Source: Lepisosteus oculatus (Eukaryota; Chordata; Actinopteri; Semionotiformes; Lepisosteidae). Taken from it: a DNA stretch of 64,000 nt. Position 1 is the stretch's first letter, and each line of letters opens with the position of its first letter. The stretch spans positions 30,451,148 through 30,515,147 of the forward strand of contig NC_090706.1 of the NCBI RefSeq assembly GCF_040954835.1, read 5' to 3'. Both the position numbers and the translations under genes were made by a program. Below the pieces are notes generated by a model. It ran no database searches, was not told where the DNA came from, and saw nothing but the letters and a program-made list of their open reading frames with translations. Shown here piece after piece: positions 55,389 through 64,000 of the stretch.

Positions 55389-58300
55389 TAATAATAACCC
55401 TTGGCATTGTTAAAAGTTGCTCTAGGTTGTTTAAACTCATGTTGGAGCTGTCCTAGCAACGCTTCATGTGCTCAGTACCCTCTGTAGACCTCTTCATTAA
55501 GGGCTTTTCCTACTGTAGGTACAGTACATAGAACACGAAACCATGTTAGGGAACGAGATACGCTTCGCATTGTGTATAGGATTTAATATTTCTTGAATGG
55601 TTAATTGTACACATACATGAAGTCGTATATACCAATTACCTCAACAAATTAACACTAACGTGTTTATAGTTATTTAAACTTGAAGACAGAGTTTTACAGA
55701 GTTTTTTCTGTAAATTGGGTCAGTACCTGGTTCACATTTCCTATGAGGCAAAATGGTTTGACGTAAAAAACCTAACGGTATCGGTAGAAAACTATGAAAG
55801 ATTAAAGAATTCCAATGAATATTCTGTATATTTTGTATTGTTTCCTAAAGAACATAAAAAATGTCAGACTCATTTATGTATCCTAATCTGAACACTTGTA
55901 TATATGCATCATGTGTATATCAGGAATTGATCAAGGACAATAAGGATTTTTTGTCATAACAAAACAAAACCATTCCACCTTAATTCTTATATTAATGTGT
56001 ATACATGTGTGGTTTCAACCAAAGTATATACCTAATACAATGTTTAATTTTTAAAGCAAAAATTTATTTTTGGCCAAGAAGGTCATGTATTATCAATGGA
56101 TGATGTGTGTTCGTTTGTAAAAGTATTCCATACTAAACCACCTGTTGTGCACAACACTTTATCTAATGAGTAGCTTGTAAAACCGTTTTTTTTGGTGTGA
56201 TTTACACGGTCAATAACTACACAACACGTCTGTCTAATAGCTGGATAGTAAGTTAAAATTCACAGCAACATGCTTTTCGTCACAGTGCTGGTTTTAAGTG
56301 TTTAAAAGCTACCAAATGAATTGGGGTAAAGAGTCTAATGTTGTGTGTTATGCATTTTAAATCATGTTTTTGAGACATAATTACATTTTTCACTGTTGAG
56401 TTTGTACCCTAAATATATTTTTTCATTGTATAATAAGACAAAAAAACCTAGGAAGGTATCCGTATCCATGGTATCTTAGGAACAAGACTCTGCTTGAAAA
56501 TAGTGGAAGAACAGGAAACTCTTGATAAAGATAACCTTGTCCATTTAAGCATTTGAAGACAATCCCTAGCTTGTCCTGGTGACAGTAGCTGTGAAGTAAA
56601 AATGATCATTTGTTTGTTTGGGTCTTGCTATACTATTAAAATTTGATAAAGCACAAAAGATATGATTAGCTGACAAGCTCTCAGGTGACTTCATTTTTTA
56701 TGACTAATGATACTTATTTGTGTCCAGAGGACAGCCATGTTCATACTTCTGCATATCTTTTTAATTTTTCTTTAAATATTTGAAGAACAAATGTTTGCTG
56801 ATTAAATACAACTGCACAGAGACTTTGCAATAAATGTATAGACACTCCCTTAAATTAATTTAGAGATACAGTATACTTGTAGCATAAGTGCAGGCATAAG
56901 AACCGGAATGGTGAGGAAACGACAAATCACAAGGACTTTGAAAAGAGGTGCATAGCTGGTTAATGGAACCAAATGATCCGTAGACAATCGCTATTGATCA
57001 TCTTAGCTGCTGATACTGTATATACGGTAGCAGGTTGATCATCTTTGTGGTTTTGACTAAATGCGGAAGTTTCCAGTCATTAAAACTAAGTTGATCTATG
57101 CCACCAACAGTGAGTACTATTCTAAACTGTTGAGCCGCAGTTTCATTTCTTAAAGCAGCAGTAGAGATGTTTTCATTAGTCTTTTCCTTATGTGAAGGCA
57201 TACATTTTCTGAATATACTGTGTCCAAATGGGGGGGATTTTGATTTATGAAAAGTGACTTTTTATTGTAGATTAGAACCTTTCTTGTGTCAAAAGAGGAT
57301 CTTAATTTAAAGTTGTTCATTTCATTCTCCATGCTGGAGAGCCGTTAAAGAAAGATTACGTGTAGTTCAGCCTTTATCTACAGTACTTGCCACCAGTAAG
57401 AGCTCCAGCTCTCACCAAGCATCTTCATGCGGGACAAAGGTTCTTTCTTTGATAAAGTGTAAGAATGATTTGTTTTTTTTTTCTGGCTGGAGTACAGTTT
57501 GAATGCCAAAGTTCAACTGGCAATGTCAGTCTTTTTTATGCAGCTTTATCTTCACAAAACTGACACCGATGGTGTGCATTTTTCAACTTTCATGGAGGTA
57601 AAAAAAAGTTGGACTGTAGGCAAAGAACATGCAAGTCTTCTTTACCTTTATGAAATAGATGATGTCATACATTTTTTTCAGTTTTCTTTCCTTTAAATAA
57701 CCATACTTTAGGACTTCTGTAAATTAATATTTAAAAAATTAACTGTGATGCAGACTTTCACTGGATGAAACCTCTTCAGCAAGTAATGGAATTAAATGAG
57801 GTTTTCACATTCTATAATAAATCATAAACTTCCAAATGGGAGACATCAAATGCCCAGTTCTTTTTGATTATAATATGCATTACTTGTAATTAAGACGTCA
57901 TGCTACAATCAGAACTAATACATATTGAGCCTTATAATTAAGACTTATGTGTGTAATATTATGTCTTTAAATTGCATTTTGAATCTATGTAAAATGAACA
58001 TGCAGTATCTACAGAACAATTGATATGACTTCTGTAATGTTAAGTTAACCTGAAACAACAAAAATCTATTTTGAAAGGATGGTAGCTTAATCATGACCTA
58101 ACAGAATATCATTTGAAAAGAAGCATCATGCTGAATTTTAGTGTTGCATTTTAAAACCGCAGATCTGAGCTTAAAAACCCCTTGCAAGAACAGTTTTAGC
58201 ACATTTGTTGCAGTGCACAGTGGAAAGAGATGTTCTTCCATTTTGAGCTGTTGTAATAATAATAATTCCTTACAGTTTTATATAGTGGATTTTTGGATAC

Positions 58301-61300
58301 TCCACTCAAAGCGCTTTACAGGTAATGGGGACTTTCCTCTTCCACCACCAATCTGTAGCCTCCAACTGAATGATGCAAAATGTGCCAATACACTCACCTC
58401 ACATCAGCTATCGGTGGGTAGGAGAACTGCATAATGAACCCAATTCATAAAAGACACCCCTACTCTTTTTGAGAGACGCCCTGGGAGTTTTAATGACCGG
58501 AAAGAGTCAGGACCTCGGTTCTCATCTGAAGGACGGTGCTATTTTTACATGTCCCCATCACCATACAGAGGCGTTAGGACCCACACAGGCCGCAGGGTGA
58601 ACGCCCCCTACCGGCCCCACCAACACTGTGGCGGTGTGGTGGCTCTGTGGCTCAGGATCTGCGTCTGTGGCTGTAAGGTTTCCGGTTCATATCCCGCGGC
58701 CGGCACTGGAGTCCTACTCCCTTTGGCCCCTGATCAAGGCCCTTAACCCAAACTGCTCCAGGGGTGCCATATAAATGACTGACCCTGCGCTCTGACCCCA
58801 AGCTTCTCTCTCCCTGTCTGTGTGTCTCATGGAGAGCAAGCTGGGGTATGCGAAAAGACAAATTCCTAATACAAGAAATTGTGTGTGGCCAATAAAAGTG
58901 ATCTTATCTTATCTTACCTCTCCCAGCAGCAACCTTAGCTTTCCCAGGAGATCTGCCATCCAGGTACTGGCCAGACTCACACCTGCTCAATTTTAATGAG
59001 CTGCCAGTTGAGTTACAGGTTGATATAGCTACTGGCTATAGTGTAAATAATTTCCCAATTCTTATTTACTCAGGCTTCAGATTTCCATAATAGATATATA
59101 TTTTCAGTATACAGAAGATTAGTGTTTTAAGTGAGTCTTCTGTGTAGGTAAGTGAAAACTAGTGTTATATACCACGTTTTTCACTTTTGTGTGAAGTGTA
59201 TGTGCTGAGAATATCCTGCACTTCAACATCTTTACAATTCAACTCTACTTGACATTTACAAATGGATGCATACTTCAGTCTTTTTTGTGGTTTGCAAATT
59301 AAATTCAGTTTTCATTCCTCCCAGCAATCGTGTTTTTGTTTCTCTCTCTCCTGCGCAGGTTCGTTTATTACTTTGCCCTGCCCCTCACAAAATATCACTT
59401 GCAAGGTCCTCAATGAGATGAATTCCACCATCGTCCTCAGCTACAACAACGGCACTGCCATTGACCTCCCGGAAGACAGATGGCGAAATTCCAATTTCTG
59501 GATTGGCCTGTGCCTGGCTGTTTTCTCTTCAGGCCTCATTGGTGGCAGCGTCATCCTGAAAAAGTTGGCTCTGTTAAGACTGGCTCGGACAGGGGAAACC
59601 AGAGCAGGTACTCGCGTTAAAACTGTAGTAGAGTGGGGGAAGCCTAGCATGGGTAGGTGAGCCCTGGTTTCAAGATTTTGTTTTCTGTGATCACGGCTCC
59701 ATCTCAGGCAGCACAAGTAGATGCACCAGAAAGGGCAAGAGATCTCAACATAAATGGCACTTTCGGGTTTTAGAAAACTGTGAGGTACTGTACATCATGG
59801 ATGCAGTTAGTGCTCACTGACCTGTAAGGTGCTGTGGAGCTTGCAGTGGGTGAAAAGAAAAATGCTGACACTTGAGCACCTGTGTAGGTCTTCATTCTCC
59901 CTGCTCTTTGGGTTAAATACCTGGCAGATAAAGGAGTTGCTGCCAGAAATCTGAATCTTAAACAGTTGCTGACACCAATTTCGGTGGGCATAGCAAACAA
60001 AAAGGAATTTTTGTATGGTTTAGTTTTTGCAACGTCAGTCACTTGAATGGATTAAGTAATGGTAGGGGGAGGAATGTCTACTGAGATATGGAAATATGTT
60101 TAGAATATTTTAAATGTGGTGCTATCTTCACTATCTTTCTGATGTATACTTATCTGGGTTCCTTGGTTCATCCTGATATAAAAGCTCCAACATTTGTTTT
60201 TTGGATTAACTTGTTTTCGGTGCTCAACTTAGTAGAGGAACACACCACTGCATACCCGAGAACCTACCCATAGCCTGAAGAGAAACAAGAGATCAGAAGG
60301 TTCTTGGTTATCTGTTTAGAATATAACAGGCCTGGAAAAAGGCGCTATTCTGGTTATGCAGACGGAGGTTCGTGACCCGTATTTCAATCAAAAAATATCT
60401 GTTATTTTAAAGGTGAAGGTGGTCATGGATACCTGAAGGACTGGCTGTGGTGGGGCGGTTTACTGACCAGTAAGTCCAGTCTCATGTCTAAGCAGCTGGT
60501 CACATGGTTTAGCAGCACTGCTTATGCTGAAGGTAGAATTAAGAAGTGTGAGAAGAAATGTATATCCGCTTTTTTTAGGTAGGACTTTCTCCTGTTAAGA
60601 TTCAATAAAAGAAAATACAAAAACACTTCTGAATTGATAGTTCTTGGGGGGGGTAGACAATGGGTTGCAAATCATCCTGGTTCTTAAGTGTGTCCCATGG
60701 TAACAATTCCAGGTTTAACTTAATAAGCTAACATGATTTGATAAAAAAAGACTTACCTTATTTTTTTTCTACAGTGGGTGGTGGTGAAGCTGCCAATTTT
60801 GCTGCATATATCTTTGCTCCAGCAACAGTGGTAACTCCACTAGGTGCCTTAAGTGTTCTCATAAGGTAATCCAACCTCTTTGTGACTCGCCTAATAATAT
60901 GTGACATTTTACAGATGCATTTTCAAACTCTTAAGTTCCAATAGAATGCGTTATGTTTTGCCCACTATTGTGTGATGTTTAAAAGTGGGACTTCATGTTT
61001 CTGAATGTGGTTTTCTTTCACCTGCGCTTGAGGCTGTATACGGTTACAGTGCATTGCTTTACTATGGGATGGTTTATGCCCCCCCATGCCTTGCTTCCGA
61101 TACTCTGATTTGCTGTGGCTTGATTTCCAAAAACATGTTGTGCCTTGTGCACTGTCCTGTTCTTCTGGGTACTAAAATTGCCAACGTGTGTAAAAAAACA
61201 AGTGTGGAATGTGCAGTCGTTGTAAAATGGGTTACACAAAAAGATAAAAGTAAATCTTAAAAGGTGTAACTGAGGGCCAGAACAAGGTGCTAGTTTTCAG

Positions 61301-62633
61301 CTAGGGTGTGATGCAGAGCACATACAGTTATCTTGTGTTGCAGTATGGGCATCTCTTAGAAGAAAGCTCTTTTTGAGGACATAGTTTGTATAGATAATTA
61401 TGATCTGATATGATGGAGATTCAGGTAAACCAGTAATAATGAAACCTCTAAAAATAACAGGAAAAGGATTGTGTGGATGACTTGTTTAATTTCTAATACG
61501 GAAGATGCTTGTTTCCCCACAGTGCAATACTGTCTTCATACTTGCTTGGGGAGAGCCTGAATTTGATAGGAAAACTAGCTTGTGTTCTCAGCCTACTGGG
61601 TAGTACTGTAATGGTCATTCATGCCCCAGAAGAGGAGGAAGTAAGAACATTGAATGAAATGACCGCCAAGCTTTTAGATCCAGGTAAGGATCCAGGTACT
61701 TTCATTCTGGTCCTTGACATAAAATAAATACTGACTTGAGCTAGGATTTGAAAAACATTTTTTATCTTGCTATTTTAATCCAAGGTGATCCAGAAAAAGC
61801 CTTTTGACATTTAACAGGGCTTTGTATCCTTATTTCACCGATATGGAGAAGTTGCTATAATACTGTATTCGTCATTGCATGGTTTTATTTAAATCCTGTT
61901 TTCTTCATGTCTGTTAGACAAACTCTAGCTAAAACAGGTTGTCTTACAGGAAAACTAAGAAGACCTCGGTGTATTTCTTTATTGCTGTTAACTTGTGATA
62001 TTTTTGTTAACAGGATTTCTTGTCTACGCAAGTACTTTGCTCATTGCAACTTTGCTGCTGATCTTCTACTTCTCACCACGGATCGGGCAGACCAATATCT
62101 TGATCTACATTAGCATTTGCTCTCTTCTGGGGGCCTTCACTGTCTCCTCCGTCAAAGGTCTGGGCATCGCCATAAAGACATTCTTCTCGGACCCCTCTGT
62201 GATAAAGCACCCCCTGACCTGGATTCTGATTGTCTCGCTAGTGGCTTCGGTTATCATCCAGATAAACTACCTGAACAAGTCACTGGATGTCTTCAACACC
62301 CTGCTGGTGTATCCCATCTATTATGTCTTCTTCACAACCGTTGTTCTGACCACGTCCGTCATCCTTTTTAAGGAGTGGTACTCTATGTCAGGAGTGGACA
62401 TTGTCGGAACGCTGTGTGGGTTCCTGGTGATTGTTTTAGGGGTTTTTATGCTGCACGTTTTCAGGGATCTCAAAGTCAGCTTGGCCAACCTTCCACAGAC
62501 TATTAATCATAGACAGGTGGAAGAGCCGGCGCCTCAGGTGATCAAAGTAGATGACAAACACATACTCATTGAAAATATGGAAAGCCTGCCTCCTTTCATG
62601 GAAGACTCACCCAGAGTGTTCATAATCAGCTGA
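54640..62633 (+). CDS. nipal4: NIPAL4 (ichthyin), NIPA-like magnesium transporter, complete
   Basis: Multi-pass membrane protein of the NIPA family, which includes Mg2+ transporters; loss of human NIPAL4 causes ichthyosis. Six coding exons: 54640-54679, 59359-59607, 60413-60469, 60775-60865, 61523-61683, 62014-62633. Together 1,218 nt, 405 residues, close to the 404-residue human form, with the same exon count as I recall. The extracellular-type N terminus (NSSCKNGS, with further NIT and NST glycosylation sequons) aligns with human NTSCENGS. The first membrane segment is about residues 60-80. The family core [19 protein letters not shown] covers residues 117-135, followed by [20 protein letters not shown], then [10 protein letters not shown]. 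The last exon alone codes residues 200-405 with the motif [17 protein letters not shown] and ends PRVFIIS. Intron 1 is 4.7 kb and holds nested SINEs. Confidence 0.95.
55354..55397 (+). repeat. (ATA)n microsatellite
   Basis: About 14 near-perfect trinucleotide units with one interruption, in NIPAL4 intron 1. Unlike the tract at 15.72 kb it is not next to a recognisable SINE tail. Confidence 0.9.
58253..59045 (-). repeat. 5S-rRNA-derived SINE, reversed, interrupted by another SINE
   Basis: From the tail (AATAATAATAAT, then CACTCCACTCAAAGCGC and TTACAGGTAATGGGG) through the body (CCTACTCTTTTTGAGAGACG, GTCAGGACCTCGGTT, GGACCCACACAGGCCGC) to the 5S-like head (TTCCCAGGAGATCTGCCATC, CAGGTACTGGCCAGACTCAC) at 58918-59045. 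It is split by a tRNA-SINE at about 58626-58917. The most complete 5S-SINE of the window. Lies in NIPAL4 intron 1. Confidence 0.88.
58626..58917 (+). repeat. tRNA-derived SINE inserted into the 5S-SINE
   Basis: Head GTGGCTCTGTGGCTCAGGAT and B-box GGTTCATATCC form a tRNA-like Pol III promoter. The body includes CTTTGGCCCCTGATCAAGGC and GACCCTGCGCTCTGACCC; the tail is GGCCAATAAAAGTGATC followed by a TTATC repeat. It differs from the HE1-like SINE at 51.67 kb in body and tail. Confidence 0.85.
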
Positions 62634-63297
62634 AAACATGGGTTGTGCGTCTTTACAGTGTGTATATTTTAATGTCGTTTTGTATTTATTTGCGTTTGTG
62701 GCTGCTGACGACGCTGTTGATGAAGTGGCCAGTACAGAAAGCAGTATTGTTCTGAAATGGAAATATCCTAAAGTGTAAAATAATATGTACACAATTGCGG
62801 TTTTAAGTGCAATTTGTTTTGAAACTAACCTACACCTACAGTTTTCAAAGTTGTAGGATTTGCTTCTTGACTCCGAGTTGTCACTTCTGAGTGAACCTGG
62901 ATTTTTTAAGGAATCATACCTTGGACCTTCAGTCCTGTATGTTTTAAGGAAGAAAGCCATTCTTGAGAAGATTGTAAACTAGATTAAAGATATGGAGAAC
63001 TGTTTGCTTTTGAAATGTTTAGTTTCTAATCATCAGTAGATGATGTAGGTGTTTAAAGAGAGGCAATATCATAAATTATACATATGTAATACTTAGTTTC
63101 AGAGTTTTTTTTTAATATGTATCAAGTGCTATTTTTATACATTAGAGGTCTATTACTAAATTTAATCTGAAAACAGATTACATTTTCTCATGTACAGTAT
63201 TGGTTAAATGCATCAGTACATGTGAAACGTATTCTTGCAAAACATTTCCTTCTGTAAATCAGATTTTATATTGGTAATGAGATCTATGAATAATAAA
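62634..63297 (+). other. nipal4: NIPAL4 3' UTR with candidate poly(A) signal
   Basis: AT-rich sequence after the stop at 62631-62633. AATAAA at 63292-63297 is followed within 30 nt by a TTGTTTTTTTAGGTGGGG tract, a good downstream T/GT-rich element. No other feature is seen. Confidence 0.6.
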
Positions 63298-64000
63298 CCT
63301 CTGTAGAAATATGTTGTTTTTTTAGGTGGGGAGAGGGTAGAACTTTTTATACAGTAAGTCATCCTTCTGTCTTTTTAGATTTTTGCTTTTTACTCAGTCT
63401 CAAGACTACTGCCCTTCCTTTAAAAACTTTTTGTCTATATAACGAGGAGTGAACAAACTCTCATTCTAAAGTGGTGTGTAGTCGACACTTTAATAAGAAT
63501 GTTGTACAGAAACTAGAATTTTCTTCAAATTCCTATTTTAATTCAATATGATTATTACATAGACTGGTGCACATTTTTCCAGTTCATTTAGGTATTTTAA
63601 ATCAAGAGCAAAGTCTGAGATGTATTTGTTATCACAAATTCATCTGAGATAGTCACTAATATGACTCTAAAGTACATATTACGCAAGAGCACTCCTGGTT
63701 ATCTTCCCTTAAAAAAAAGAGTTTAAATCCAATGCCAGAGTACATGGCCTAGTTATGCATGCAGATTAATAGTGTCAGTTAATTCTGTGCATGGAGAGAG
63801 GAATTGTTTTGCATGCGAGATTGAGCACAATTCCTGAAAGGCAAATGTGTGTTCATTATGCATTACAAAACCTCTCTCATTCACGAACCTTTCACATAGT
63901 ATACATAGCATGATAAATGATGGTGTGTGGTGGGGGTTTGATGGAGAACTGATGTTCAATGTAACTGATGTTCAGAACTGCCTCCTCCTAATACTCCAGA
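63298..64000. other. Flank downstream of NIPAL4, nothing recognised
   Basis: AT-rich, no supported exon on either strand. In human the next gene is ADAM19; no exon of it is visible before the window ends. Confidence 0.5.

Noticed and set aside
58626..58720. A tRNA gene
   Set aside because: A and B boxes are present but the tRNA fold is degenerate and continues into a SINE body.
59441..59716. 91-codon minus frame over NIPAL4 exon 2
   Set aside because: Antisense shadow of a confirmed exon.

Overview
The window is nuclear DNA of a bony fish, most likely a ray-finned fish. It is AT-rich, split by spliceosomal introns and full of fish-type SINEs, and it carries three vertebrate genes in the same order and orientation as human 5q33: ITK, CYFIP2 and NIPAL4, all on the + strand. 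The repeats (5S-rRNA-derived SINEs, tRNA-derived SINEs, a Tc1-like element and a palindromic retroposon) together with the compact human-like order suggest a non-teleost such as a gar. That species guess rests on memory of repeat families and is not proven.

Layout. 1-4.6 kb: the last six coding exons of ITK (the tyrosine kinase domain) and its short 3' UTR. 4.6-8.9 kb: intergenic, with a decayed SINE. About 8.93-50.7 kb: CYFIP2. It has an inferred non-coding first exon near 9 kb, a 10-kb first intron holding transposon debris, 30 coding exons (19,097-46,820) and a long 3' UTR. 50.7-54.3 kb: intergenic, with a GC-rich block of probable mobile-element origin and a tRNA-SINE. 54.3-63.3 kb: NIPAL4, six coding exons. 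The rest is downstream flank.

I rebuilt both complete genes exon by exon. CYFIP2 adds up to 3,762 nt (1,253 residues), the length of a human isoform. NIPAL4 adds up to 1,218 nt (405 residues). All internal junctions are in phase and use GT-AG introns. The genes are unrelated in pathway: ITK is T-cell receptor signalling, CYFIP2 is the Rac-binding subunit of the WAVE actin-regulatory complex, and NIPAL4 is an epithelial Mg2+ transporter-like membrane protein. Their linkage is conserved synteny, not an operon.

Most interesting points: (1) CYFIP2 codon 320, which is recoded Lys to Glu by A-to-I RNA editing in human, is already GAG (Glu) in this genome. (2) The exon 10 donor of CYFIP2 is a GYNNGY tandem site whose frameshift can be cancelled by a second acceptor 10 nt into the next exon. 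(3) A dispersed palindromic retroposon has four copies here, one with a clean 13-bp target-site duplication and one inside the ITK 3' UTR. (4) Two 5S-derived SINE types share a head but have different bodies. (5) A perfect 31-bp duplicate looks like filler DNA in a broken SINE. (6) FNDC9, nested in CYFIP2 in human, is not visible here.
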